Source: JAPUME01 sp027294185 (GTDB taxonomy: Bacteria; Acidobacteriota; Terriglobia; UBA7540; JAPUME01). Taken from it: 64,000 nucleotides of DNA. Below the pieces are notes generated by a model. The model was not told where the DNA came from, made no database searches, and worked only from the letters and a program-made list of their open reading frames with translations. Positions 8,213-16,573 of the stretch are shown here, in pieces. Where the stretch lies: positions 2,537,104 to 2,601,103 of the forward strand of contig CAUVWZ020000002.1 in NCBI GenBank assembly GCA_963555835.3. The letters run 5' to 3'. The translations under genes and the position numbers were made by a program. Every line of letters starts with the position of its first letter. Position 1 is the stretch's first letter.

Positions 8213-9226
8213 TTAGCGGCGGTCTTGAATGGTCGCCGTAAAGGGAACGCGCAGCACGAAGTCGATTCGGGTTTCCGATGCAAGCTCGACCTGCTTGCCC
8301 TTGGTGGCGGCTTGGGCAGCGGTTCCGCCACCGGCGCCGATTGCGCCTCCAATGGCTGCGCCCTTGCCTCCGCCGGCAATGGCTCCGATTATTGAGCCGA
8401 TCGCGGCTCCGGCCCCGACCTTCTTGGCGGTATTCTTACCCCGCGAGCCTCCCTGATGAAGATAATCGGTGGTTTCCACCTGATATTCGCGGCCTTCGAT
8501 ATGGAGAGCGACAAGCTCGATGCGCAACTCCGAGCGTCCCTTGAAGCGGCCTGAGGTTCGCGCCTCGATAAGACGCACGGTGGCGTCCGTGCCACGCGGG
8601 GCAATGATTCGCCCGTCTACGGCCAGCGCCGTGTCAACGCTGGCGGCGAATACCTCTCCAGCGCGGTGACGGGTGGAGTCGATACTGTCAATCATTCGCA
8701 CCGGGATGATGGTGCCCGGAGGAACTTCAACCGATACGAGCCGCGGTGGCCGGGGAGCCCGACGCACCGGGGGCTTACGGGTCGGAGTCGGCGCTACGGG
8801 GGTGGCCTCGACCGGTTTGGGCTGAGCCATCGGCTGAGCCACGGGCTGGGGCGCCGGGGCGGCCGCTGGGGCCGGAGGCGGTGGCCGACGGCGGACAGGA
8901 GCGGCGGCTACCGGTTCCTCCTCAGGAGGCGCAGGAGGGGCCAAACTCAACATATCCGTAACCTGCTTCACGCCTTTCGCCTGCCGGGCAATCTCGCCCA
9001 CCTGGAGCCGCTCGGTTTGATCTTCCACGCTTCCTGAGAGGGTGACGATGCCTTCCGAGGAAACCACGGAAATATCCCGGGTCTTCAACTGGCGATGGCT
9101 GAAAAGCTGGGACTGAATATCCTTGACGATCTGCTGATCGTCGGGTTCTGCTGTGGAACTGCAGGCGGAGAATGTAACCAGACCCGCGACCAGCAACATG
9201 CTGGAGAAATTCCTGAGACTTCTCAT
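8213..9226 (-). CDS. BON-domain exported protein (probable lipoprotein) with Gly-rich C-terminal region
   Basis: About 337 residues. The N-terminus is a signal peptide (MRSLRNF, hydrophobic core, then TFSACSS), so Cys at about residue 22 may be lipidated, although the lipobox is imperfect. A BON domain follows (about 30-90: QIVKDIQSQLFSH, VVSSEGIVTLSGSVED). Then comes a long Pro/Ala-rich linker and a beta domain with VPPGTIIPVRMIDSID. A glycine-zipper stretch (GAGAAIGSIIGAIAGGGKG) sits near the C-terminus. BON proteins act at the envelope in osmotic and stress protection. The ATG at 9226 was chosen over the GTG at 9241 because AAAGGT is correctly spaced before it. A 7-bp repeat array covers this leader. 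Exact role unknown. Confidence 0.8.
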   Translation of the reverse strand: MRSLRNFSSMLLVAGLVTFSACSSTAEPDDQQIVKDIQSQLFSHRQLKTRDISVVSSEGIVTLSGSVEDQTERLQVGEIARQAKGVKQVTDMLSLAPPAPPEEEPVAAAPVRRRPPPPAPAAAPAPQPVAQPMAQPKPVEATPVAPTPTRKPPVRRAPRPPRLVSVEVPPGTIIPVRMIDSIDSTRHRAGEVFAASVDTALAVDGRIIAPRGTDATVRLIEARTSGRFKGRSELRIELVALHIEGREYQVETTDYLHQGGSRGKNTAKKVGAGAAIGSIIGAIAGGGKGAAIGGAIGAGGGTAAQAATKGKQVELASETRIDFVLRVPFTATIQDRR

Positions 9227-9228
9227 TG

Positions 9229-9263
9229 TTTTACCTTTCACGTCTCACCTCTCACCTTTCATC
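9229..9263 (-). repeat. Heptanucleotide tandem repeat over the SD site of the BON gene
   Basis: Five consecutive 7-bp units on the plus strand: TTTTACC, TTTCACG, TCTCACC, TCTCACC, TTTCATC. On the coding strand they read as GGTGAGA-like units ending two bases before the ATG at 9226, and they supply the AAAGGT SD. A gain or loss of a unit would leave the nearest SD-ATG spacing intact but change the leader and the upstream GTG frame. Confidence 0.7.
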
Positions 9264-9534
9264 TATTCCGCTCTGGCTAGGGCAAACGGGGTTTTTCTTC
9301 GCGGTGTCTGGCGTCTGTCTTCTGCACCGGAAGGGACCTGCCGCCCATTCGGCGATTCGGGCCGTCGTCCCTGAGACCTCGTTTCCTGCCGGGGCGTCTC
9401 AGTAACGATTATATCCCTCTCGTGGGATTCGGGAAATGGGTTAAGGGATGCCTAAATGAGGAAATTATCGTCGGCCCCCCAATCCCCGCTGGAGCCAAAA
9501 GTGGCCCCGTCTTCTCGTGTTAGAATAAACCACC

Positions 9535-10380
9535 GTGTCCGGGTTCAAACAAGCCCCAATTATCGATTCTGGAGGGCCCGAGTTGGCGCTCGACCTGAGT
9601 GTCGTCATACCGGTTTTCAACGAGCGGGAGAACGTCGCTCCCCTGCTGGGGGCTATTCACCGCGCCCTGGGGGGCGGTCCGTTTTCCTATGAAGTGTTGA
9701 TGGTCGATGACGGCAGCACGGACGGAACGCTGGAAGCATTGCGTGCCGCGCAGAAAGTGGACCCAACGCTCCGAATCGGGCATTTGCGCAGGAATCACGG
9801 CCAGACTCATGCCATGGTCGCGGGCTTTCGGCTGGCGCGGGGAAAGGCGGTGGTGACTCTGGACGGGGACCTGCAAAACGACCCGGCCGACATCCCGCGC
9901 CTGCTCGAACATCTCGACCGCTGGGACGTGGTCTGCGGCGTCCGGCACCGACGGCAGGATACCTGGTTCCGCCGCCTCTCCTCGAAGATTGGAAACGGTT
10001 TCCGCAACTGGGTTACGGGGGACTACGTCGTGGACACCGGCTGCACGCTGAAAGCCTACCGGCGCGAATGTGTGGCGGAACTGGAACTCTACCGCGGCCT
10101 TCACCGATTTCTTCCAACCCTGCTCAAGATGCGCGGCTGGCGCGTCACCGAGGTAGGGGTTTCCCATCTGCCCCGGATTCATGGCGAAACGAAGTACAAT
10201 GCCCGCAACCGCATCTGGAAAGGTCTGGGGGACACCCTGGTGGTCCGCTGGATGTTGAGAAATCGCATCGCCATCGCCCCGATTCTGGATGTATTTGAAA
10301 ATCCACTGCGCCATAAGGAAAGCTCATCGGCAGCGAATGACGTTAAGAATGCTGAGAAGGCTCCCATCCTGAAACGTTGA
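9535..10380 (+). CDS. Family 2 glycosyltransferase, polyprenyl-phosphate sugar synthase type (DPM1-like)
   Basis: A 281-residue GT-A enzyme. LSVVIPVFNERENV opens the fold, VDDGSTDGT binds UDP/GDP-sugar, and LDGDLQNDP gives the metal-binding DxD-like motif. The C-terminus lacks the two to four membrane helices found in ArnC/GtrB, so it resembles the soluble DPM1 type. Such enzymes move a sugar from a nucleotide donor to undecaprenyl (or dolichyl) phosphate on the cytoplasmic face. The start is GTG at 9535. A TAGAAT (-10-like) sequence at 9521-9526 lies only eight bases upstream, so the mRNA may be leaderless. It is seven bp upstream of an ArnT-like transferase that would use its product. Confidence 0.86.
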   Translation: MSGFKQAPIIDSGGPELALDLSVVIPVFNERENVAPLLGAIHRALGGGPFSYEVLMVDDGSTDGTLEALRAAQKVDPTLRIGHLRRNHGQTHAMVAGFRLARGKAVVTLDGDLQNDPADIPRLLEHLDRWDVVCGVRHRRQDTWFRRLSSKIGNGFRNWVTGDYVVDTGCTLKAYRRECVAELELYRGLHRFLPTLLKMRGWRVTEVGVSHLPRIHGETKYNARNRIWKGLGDTLVVRWMLRNRIAIAPILDVFENPLRHKESSSAANDVKNAEKAPILKR

Positions 10381-10387
10381 ACATACC

Positions 10388-12205
10388 TTGAAGGACTCCG
10401 CACTCCCATCCCCCGTGAATCACACGCTCCCTCCCGACCCCCAAACCACGGCTCAAAGGACCCGGGGACTGCTGTTGGTCTTTGTCGTTGCCGGGGTGCT
10501 GTTTTTCGCCGGGCTCGGACATTTTCCGCTTTTCGAGCCGGACGAAGGGCGGAACGCGGAAGTAGCGCGGGAAATGATCGAGCTGGACGACTGGATTACT
10601 CCTCACTACAACGGCCTGACCTATCTCGACAAGCCGGCGCTCTTTTTCTGGATGGTGGCGACAAGCTTCAAGGCGTTGGGGTTCACGGCGGCGGCGGCAC
10701 GCCTGCCTTCGGCTTTGATGGCCCTGGGTACCGTGTTCCTGGCCTGGTTGTGGGCACGGAGAGTCGGTGTAGGGAGAGTGAATACGGCTCTGATTTTGGC
10801 CTCCACACCCTTTATGATCGCCTTCTCGCGCATCGTCATCTTCGACATGACCCTGACCTTTCTCGTCTCTCTTTCCCTCCTCGGTTTCTGGGGACTGGAG
10901 AAGTCGGAGTTCCAAAAGGTCAGGTTCAGTCTGCTCTTTTTCGGCTCGATGGGACTGGCGGCGATTACCAAGGGGCCGGTGGGTTTCCTGCTTCCCCTGC
11001 TGACGGTCATCGCCTATCTGGGTCTTTCGGGCCGGTGGAGGGATCTCAGGCGGTTGCGCTGGGGACCGGGGCTGCTCGCCTTCCTGGCGACCGCACTGCC
11101 GTGGTTTCTTGCCGCCTCCTTGCAGAATCCGGACTTTCCCCGCTACGCATTTTTGGATGAGAGCTTGTTGCGCTTCACGACCGGCAGCGCCCGCCGCGGC
11201 GGACCCCTTTACTACTACCTCCCGGTATTCCTGCTTGGATTCTTACCCTGGAGCCTGTTTCTTTTGACCGGTTACCTGGGAAGGTGGCGCGAGTGGCGGC
11301 GACTCAGGGACCCGGAAAACCGGGCCCTTTTATTCGTCGTTTGCTGGGCGGCGGTGGTTCTGGTGTTTTTCACTATTTCGCGCTCGAAGCTCCCGGGCTA
11401 CATCCTGCCGGCCTTTACGCCGCTGAGCCTGCTGGGGGCCCGGCTCTGGGATCGATGGCCCGGCGCCGAAGGAGGAGCGCCTCCTCCCCGCTGGCTGACG
11501 CGCGGCTTCTGGGCGCTGCTCGGATTGGGATTGCTGATATTCCTGAGCTCCTGGGGGCTTCAGCTTGGACTTGGCCCATCCCAGGAAAGATTGATTGAAA
11601 AAATGGGACCGAGAGTGGCCTCTGAGTTGAGCCCGACGCTTTTTTTCTGGGGGATTATGCTGGTGGGAATCAGTGTGCTGGGACGACACGCATCCTGGCG
11701 GCGGCATGGGCCCGGGGTGACACTGGCGCTTCTGGTTCTTGCCGTGCCGTTGGTGATTGTTCGCGGCTACCGCCCTTTGCGGGCACACCTGGCGGCGCAG
11801 TCGAGTGAGGAGCTGGCGGAGAAAATCCTCTCCAGCGAGATGGCCGAAAGCCCGCTTTACGCTTACCATTGCTATCGTCCCAGCCTGGGTTTCTATCTCG
11901 GACGGCCCGTCAATCTGGTGACAAGCGATGCGAGCGAGCTGGGGAGCAACTATATTCCCCCCCGTGTGAAACAATTTCTTGGGGAACCGGGGACGACGAT
12001 TTTCAGCCCTGAACATCTGGTGCGAGTGGCGGAGACCAACTCGCGTCGGGTGCTGGTGCTGACTTTGAATGCGAACCTATCTTCCCTGATTGACACGATT
12101 CCTCGCGCGGAACCTCTCTGGCAAGACTGGAAATATTCCGTCTGGGTCATACCGCCTGCAAATCCCGCCCAAGCTGCGGGGTCCGACGCCCCGCCGGACA
12201 ACTGA
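10388..12205 (+). CDS. ArnT/PMT-like polytopic glycosyltransferase (GT39/GT83)
   Basis: A 605-residue membrane protein with about eleven to thirteen hydrophobic helices. The first extracytoplasmic loop has FEPDEGRNAEVAREM, the acidic signature used for catalysis in ArnT-type enzymes, followed by YLDKPALFFW. A soluble C-terminal part (from about residue 440) is typical of the group. These enzymes move a sugar from an undecaprenyl-phosphate donor onto lipid A, protein or other glycans at the outer face of the inner membrane. Start is TTG at 10388, seven bp after the GT2 gene, which likely makes its donor lipid. The acceptor cannot be told from sequence; the gene may be for lipid A, glycoprotein or polysaccharide decoration. 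Confidence 0.85.
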   Translation: MKDSALPSPVNHTLPPDPQTTAQRTRGLLLVFVVAGVLFFAGLGHFPLFEPDEGRNAEVAREMIELDDWITPHYNGLTYLDKPALFFWMVATSFKALGFTAAAARLPSALMALGTVFLAWLWARRVGVGRVNTALILASTPFMIAFSRIVIFDMTLTFLVSLSLLGFWGLEKSEFQKVRFSLLFFGSMGLAAITKGPVGFLLPLLTVIAYLGLSGRWRDLRRLRWGPGLLAFLATALPWFLAASLQNPDFPRYAFLDESLLRFTTGSARRGGPLYYYLPVFLLGFLPWSLFLLTGYLGRWREWRRLRDPENRALLFVVCWAAVVLVFFTISRSKLPGYILPAFTPLSLLGARLWDRWPGAEGGAPPPRWLTRGFWALLGLGLLIFLSSWGLQLGLGPSQERLIEKMGPRVASELSPTLFFWGIMLVGISVLGRHASWRRHGPGVTLALLVLAVPLVIVRGYRPLRAHLAAQSSEELAEKILSSEMAESPLYAYHCYRPSLGFYLGRPVNLVTSDASELGSNYIPPRVKQFLGEPGTTIFSPEHLVRVAETNSRRVLVLTLNANLSSLIDTIPRAEPLWQDWKYSVWVIPPANPAQAAGSDAPPDN

Positions 12206-12234
12206 TGGACAACTGATTCAGGACCTCACCTCTC

Positions 12235-14163
12235 ATGTGCGGCATCTGCGGCGCCTTCAACCTTGAGCTTCACCCGTTGGAATCACCTGACCTGGCGGAC
12301 CGCATGTCGGCTCGCCTGGAACACCGGGGGCCCGACAGCCGGGGGAGATTTGCGCGTCCCGGGCTTGCCCTGGCCATGCGGCGTCTGAGCATCATCGATC
12401 TGGAAACCGGCGACCAGCCGTTGTCGGACGAATCGGGCGAGGTCACCCTGGTGGTCAACGGAGAAATCTACAACTACCGAGAGCTGCGGCAGGGGCTTAT
12501 CGCCCGGGGCCATCGGTTCAAAACCAGCTCAGACGGCGAAGTCATTGCGCATCTCTACGAAGAGAAGGGAGTGGACTGCCTCACGGAGCTGAACGGAATG
12601 TTTGCCCTGGCACTGTGGGATGAGCGGCGCAAGCGTCTGCTCCTGGCGCGGGACCGGGCCGGAGAGAAGCCGCTTTTTTACTGGTGCAACGGCAAGACCC
12701 TTTTGTTTGCCTCGGAGATCAAGGCCCTCCTTGAATGTTCGCAAATACCGAAAACCCTTAACCCCGCCGCCGTGGAACGGTTTCTGCTCTACGGCTATAT
12801 ACCTTCTCCTGACACGGCTTTCGAGGCGATTAAGAAACTCCCCGCCGCTCATCGGATGATCATTGATGGGAGTGGGGTAGGAGTCGAACCCTATTGGCAG
12901 CTCAAGAAATTCCTCCTCGATACCTCGGCTCGCTCGCCTGGCGCTTTTGACGAGGGTCAGGCCAGAGATGAGCTCCGTACTCGGTTGGTCGAGGCGGTGC
13001 GGTCACGCCTGGTGAGCGACGTTCCGCTGGGAGTTTTCCTGAGCGGGGGGGTGGACTCCGCGGCTCTGGTGGCCTATATGAGCGAGTTGGCGCCGGGAAA
13101 CGTTACGAGCTTCACCATCGGATTCTCCGAAGCATCGTTTAACGAAGCGGGTTACGCGAGCCAGGTTGCGCAGGCCTTCAAAACACGCCACCACGTGGTG
13201 ACGGCCGATGAGGAATCACTGCGAGAGGCGTTGGGGTTTCTCAGCGATTTCATGGATGAGCCGCTCGGGGACCCGGCCATGCTCCCGACTTATCTGATCT
13301 CTCGTTTCGCGCGCGAAAATGTCAAGGTCGCTCTGAGCGGCGAGGGCGGGGACGAGCTCTTCGGGGGCTACCCGACTTATATCGGCCATCGCGTGGCGGA
13401 ATACTTCCTGCGCATTCCGAAGGTCCTGCGAAAGAGCGCCCTGGCGCGGGTTATCGCGCGGCTGCCCGGGACCGGTGGGGCAGTGCCCGTGGGCCTTTAC
13501 ATTCGTCGACTTTTCGACCATGTGGAGAACAGGCCCGCACACCGGCACCATGCGTGGCTCGGTGCGTTTTCTCCCGCCATTGTGCAGCAACTCTTCTCCC
13601 GCGAATGGCGGGAGCAACACGGCAACTGCGACCTTTTCAAACCTGCCGACGCCCTCATAGATGAGGTTCCATTCGAAGATTCGCTGGCGAGCCTGCTCTA
13701 CATGGACTACCACATGTACCTGGGCGACGACCTGCTGATGAAGCTTGACCGGGCCAGTATGGCCTGCTCGCTCGAGCTTCGCACTCCGTATCTGGATCAA
13801 CGTCTGGTGGAATTCACGGCGGGACTGCCCATGGCATTCAAAATGCGCGGCCTCAAGACGAAATACCTTTTCAAGAAAGCGCTCGAGGGGCGTCTTCCCT
13901 CAAAAATTATCTACCGGCAAAAGAGAGGTTTTTCGGTGCCGGTGGGGCGTTGGATGCGGGAAGAGTTGAAGCCGCTGGTGCAAAACGTCCTGGCTCGGGA
14001 GAAGCTGGTGCGGGACGGCATCTTCGATCCGGATTCGGTTCAGCGGCTGCTTGAGGAACACTGGAGCCGACGCCTTGATCACCGCCGCGGCCTGTGGGCC
14101 CTGTTGATGTTTCAGATTTGGCACGACCGCTGGGTGCGAGGTTCCGGAGGAGCGGCCGGTTAG
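12235..14163 (+). CDS. asnB: Asparagine synthetase (glutamine-hydrolysing)
   Basis: A 642-residue two-domain enzyme. Cys2 in MCGICGAFN is the glutaminase nucleophile, HRGPDSRG follows, and the synthetase domain has the PP-loop LSGGVDSAAL and LSGEGGDELFGGYP. It makes Asn from Asp, Gln and ATP; relatives in polysaccharide clusters amidate sugar or peptide carboxylates instead. It lies 29 bp after the ArnT-like gene on the same strand, so the three genes look like one operon. That context favours a role in glycan modification, but free asparagine synthesis is equally possible. The C-terminus is normal for the AsnB class (about 630-640 residues). Stop TAG at 14161-14163. Confidence 0.92.
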   Translation: MCGICGAFNLELHPLESPDLADRMSARLEHRGPDSRGRFARPGLALAMRRLSIIDLETGDQPLSDESGEVTLVVNGEIYNYRELRQGLIARGHRFKTSSDGEVIAHLYEEKGVDCLTELNGMFALALWDERRKRLLLARDRAGEKPLFYWCNGKTLLFASEIKALLECSQIPKTLNPAAVERFLLYGYIPSPDTAFEAIKKLPAAHRMIIDGSGVGVEPYWQLKKFLLDTSARSPGAFDEGQARDELRTRLVEAVRSRLVSDVPLGVFLSGGVDSAALVAYMSELAPGNVTSFTIGFSEASFNEAGYASQVAQAFKTRHHVVTADEESLREALGFLSDFMDEPLGDPAMLPTYLISRFARENVKVALSGEGGDELFGGYPTYIGHRVAEYFLRIPKVLRKSALARVIARLPGTGGAVPVGLYIRRLFDHVENRPAHRHHAWLGAFSPAIVQQLFSREWREQHGNCDLFKPADALIDEVPFEDSLASLLYMDYHMYLGDDLLMKLDRASMACSLELRTPYLDQRLVEFTAGLPMAFKMRGLKTKYLFKKALEGRLPSKIIYRQKRGFSVPVGRWMREELKPLVQNVLAREKLVRDGIFDPDSVQRLLEEHWSRRLDHRRGLWALLMFQIWHDRWVRGSGGAAG

Positions 14164-14378
14164 CTAAAGGGTGAGCGACCCGATTCCCGATGCCGGTCGA
14201 CCCAGTTGGCCCAGGGAACGAACCCCGCCGCTGCCAGCGCCACCATCACCGCAGCGGCAGCGTAAGTGTTACTTGAGGGTCCTTCGCTGCCATACGGGTT
14301 GGCAAAAAGAAACACGGCCCACAGAAACAGGGTGGTCACCGACGCCAGGAATCCGATCCATCGACCCGCTTGCAGCAT
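14160..14378 (-). CDS. Small two-helix membrane protein, unknown
   Basis: A 72-residue protein with two hydrophobic segments (about 8-27 and 40-58) and a charged tail (DRHRESGRSPFS). A good SD (AAAGGAG) precedes the ATG by a normal distance. It follows the 86-residue gene on the same strand by 31 bp, so they probably form a pair. Its stop overlaps the end of convergent asnB by four bp. No family recognised. The SD and the pairing argue that it is real. Confidence 0.55.
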   Translation of the reverse strand: MLQAGRWIGFLASVTTLFLWAVFLFANPYGSEGPSSNTYAAAAVMVALAAAGFVPWANWVDRHRESGRSPFS

Positions 14379-14409
14379 GTCGTTCGATTACTCCTTTACT
14401 TTTGCGCCG

Positions 14410-14670
14410 TCAATACTCCTTCACTTCTCCGTCGCTTGCGTCCAGGTCTACGCGCATCATCCATTCGATATTGATGTTTCGCCGCGCGAACCACTTCTCA
14501 AGCGTCGGTTGGTCGGGGGATTCAACCTCCGTGAGCATTCGTCCGGCGATCTGCCCCGAGACCGTTCGGCGCAGCTTCACCTCGGAGTCCCCCATCATGT
14601 CGAGCATCAACTGTTTGAGCGCCTGCTTGGTCAGGCAGGCCGTCGTGTGAGAGGAAAAGTAGAGCGGCAT
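14410..14670 (-). CDS. Small conserved-looking soluble protein, possible DUF4242-like ferredoxin-fold
   Basis: An 86-residue protein. The pattern MPLYFSSHT at the start, RMLTEVESPDQPTLEKWFARRN in the middle and an acidic end resembles small alpha/beta ferredoxin-like proteins of the DUF4242 (SCO4226-like nickel-binding) type, where a 'cxYeApde..v..h....g' segment is seen. This likeness is by eye only. The ATG has GAGGTG just upstream. It lies downstream of the PD40 propeller gene on the same strand (100-bp gap) and upstream of a two-helix membrane protein. Confidence 0.5.
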   Translation of the reverse strand: MPLYFSSHTTACLTKQALKQLMLDMMGDSEVKLRRTVSGQIAGRMLTEVESPDQPTLEKWFARRNINIEWMMRVDLDASDGEVKEY

Positions 14671-14770
14671 TGGGCACCTCGGGGGTCAAAAGTGGAAGGA
14701 GAATGATAGCACGACGACGTAGAGTATTACTGCCGCCTGCCTGGGAGAGATAAGTGCGCTCCGGCACCTC

Positions 14771-15874
14771 TCACGGCACCCAATCAGCGATAAAGACGTT
14801 GATCTCGCGCGGTTGTTTTGCGTTGCGGTTGGAGCTGAAGACAATCTTTTTGCCGTCGGGTGAAAACATGGGAAAGGAATTGAAGCCGCCACTGAAAGTG
14901 ATCCGCTCGGGTCGGCCTCCCTCGTGCCCGACCACATAAAGTGCAAACTCCCTCGGGGAGGAAGACTCGAAATTCGAAGAGAAGATAATGCGATTGCCGT
15001 CGGGCAACCAGAAGGGGGCGAAGTTGGCTCTGCCGAGCCGCGTGATCTGGCGGCGGGCGCTGCCGTCCGAGCGCATAACGAAAAGCTCCATCCGCATCGG
15101 CTCTACCAGGTTTTCAGCCAGCAAATCCCTGTAGTGCTTCAGGTCCTCATCCTCGGCCGGATGGAAGGCGCGATAAACAATCCACCGGCTGTCGGGCGAA
15201 TAGAATGCCCCGCCGTCGTAGCCTTCCTGGTGAGTGAGCCGCCGGATGCGGCCCGTCCGAAGCTCCATGTCGTAGAGTTCCAGGTCACCGTCGCGGGTGG
15301 AGGTGAAGACCATACGCTTGCCGTCGGGGGAGATGGTGGCTTCGGCGTTATAACCCGCGGCGCGGGTCAACTGGTCCGTGATGGTCCCATCGAGCGTCGA
15401 GCGAAAAATCTGGTAGCTGGGATAGACGGGCCATACATAGCCGCGTGAGGTGTCGGGACGCGGCGGGCAACCATCTCCCCCCAGGTGAGTGGAGGCATAG
15501 ACGACCTGTCGGTCACCGGGGAGAAAGTAACCGCAGGTGGTCCTGCCTTTGCCGGTTGAAATCAGCTTCGGCTCCGAGCCTTCGACGGCCATCACAAAAA
15601 TCTGGTCACATGCGAATCCGTCGCGCGTCGCCTGGAAGACGAGATGTTTGCCGTCGTAGCTGAAGTAGGCCTCGGCGTTCGTCCCGCCGGTTGTCAGTTG
15701 GCGGATGTTGCGCAGGCGCACTTCGCGCGGCTCGCGAAGGGGGTCGCCTTCGACACCTTTCATTGGTGGGCCGGCGCTGCCCACCCCCTGCGGGGCGGCG
15801 GTGCGGGGAATTCCCGCGAACAGGAAAATTCCGAGTGTGAGCAGGGCCCAGCGTCGCAGGGTCTCGACCCTCAT
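14771..15874 (-). CDS. Exported PD40/WD40-like beta-propeller protein (TolB-type)
   Basis: About 367 residues with a signal peptide (MRVETLRRW, then LLTLGIFLFAGIPRTAA). Repeated PD40 blades are visible: YFSYDGKHLVFQATRDG, ISPDGKRMVFTSTRDG, YSPDSRWIVYRAF, LPDGNRIIFSSNFE and FSPDGKKIVFSSNRN. Such proteins fold as six- or seven-bladed propellers in the periplasm and bind partners or peptides. I chose the ATG at 15874, which has GGGAG nine bases upstream and leaves a clean signal peptide; the frame is open to a GTG at 15913. No peptidase domain follows, so the protein is propeller-only. Its partner is unknown. Confidence 0.82.
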   Translation of the reverse strand: MRVETLRRWALLTLGIFLFAGIPRTAAPQGVGSAGPPMKGVEGDPLREPREVRLRNIRQLTTGGTNAEAYFSYDGKHLVFQATRDGFACDQIFVMAVEGSEPKLISTGKGRTTCGYFLPGDRQVVYASTHLGGDGCPPRPDTSRGYVWPVYPSYQIFRSTLDGTITDQLTRAAGYNAEATISPDGKRMVFTSTRDGDLELYDMELRTGRIRRLTHQEGYDGGAFYSPDSRWIVYRAFHPAEDEDLKHYRDLLAENLVEPMRMELFVMRSDGSARRQITRLGRANFAPFWLPDGNRIIFSSNFESSSPREFALYVVGHEGGRPERITFSGGFNSFPMFSPDGKKIVFSSNRNAKQPREINVFIADWVP

Positions 15875-15985
15875 CGGTGATACTCCCGGGTGAAACTCTT
15901 TATTGGGAGGCACTCGCAGGCTTCGCTATATGGATATGACATGGGGATAAATCTTACTCCTTTCGATTCCCTCCTACCTGCCTTT

Positions 15986-16012
15986 TTGAAAAGTCGCATT
16001 ACCCGGTAGAAT
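15986..16012 (+). promoter_or_regulatory. Candidate sigma-70 promoter of the DinB gene
   Basis: TTGAAA (15986-15991), a 15-bp spacer and TAGAAT (16007-16012). The spacer is short but allowed. The -10 box overlaps the first ATG of the downstream frame (16011), which argues that translation starts later, at the TTG at 16047. Confidence 0.45.
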
Positions 16013-16046
16013 GGAGGGGTCATCTCAAGAAAAAGGAGCCAATCCA

Positions 16047-16511
16047 TTGGACGAGTTATCCGGCACCATTGCAGAGGGCCTTGCGGCCCATTTCGAGGAA
16101 TTGGCCAAGGTCCTGCATCGCCTTGCCGAACCCTTGTCGAACGAGCAGATGTGGACCCGGCCTTATCCCTACGGAAACAGTTTCGGGCACTTGGTGCTCC
16201 ACCTGACCGGGAATCTCAATTCTCACATCGGAGCCCAGATTGCGAACACCGGGTACGTGCGCGAACGTGAGCGCGAGTTCATCGAGGAGAACCCTCCCTC
16301 GAAGCCGGAGGCCCTCAAGAGGTTTGATCATGCCGTGGCCATGGTCACCGAAACCATCCGCCTCCAATCGCCCGCCGACTGGAGCCGTCCCATTACAGCA
16401 ACCGGTGAAAAGAGCGCCGGGAATCGTTTCGGGATTTTCCTGCGCTGCGCCTCACACTTTCGCCTGCACATCGGGCACATGATCTACCTGAGCAAGGAAT
16501 TGGCTCGCTAA
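16047..16511 (+). CDS. DinB-family (DinB-like four-helix) protein
   Basis: About 154 residues, all-helical. The three-His metal pattern of the family is visible: His in FGHLVLHLTGN and two in the C-terminal CASHFRLHIGHM. DinB-like proteins bind a divalent metal and include thiol-dependent transferases (bacillithiol, mycothiol and others), so a thiol transferase or related role is possible but not assignable. The start is uncertain. An ATG at 16011 overlaps a probable -10 box and lacks an SD, whereas TTG at 16047 has AAAAAGGAG eight bases upstream, so I use the TTG. Monocistronic, convergent with the M28 peptidase gene. Confidence 0.75.
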   Translation: MDELSGTIAEGLAAHFEELAKVLHRLAEPLSNEQMWTRPYPYGNSFGHLVLHLTGNLNSHIGAQIANTGYVREREREFIEENPPSKPEALKRFDHAVAMVTETIRLQSPADWSRPITATGEKSAGNRFGIFLRCASHFRLHIGHMIYLSKELAR

Positions 16512-16573
16512 CGCCTGCCGGGTGAAGGTGAGGGGATGGTTACCCGTGCCGGCCCGGTGGATTCCGGCTGGTC

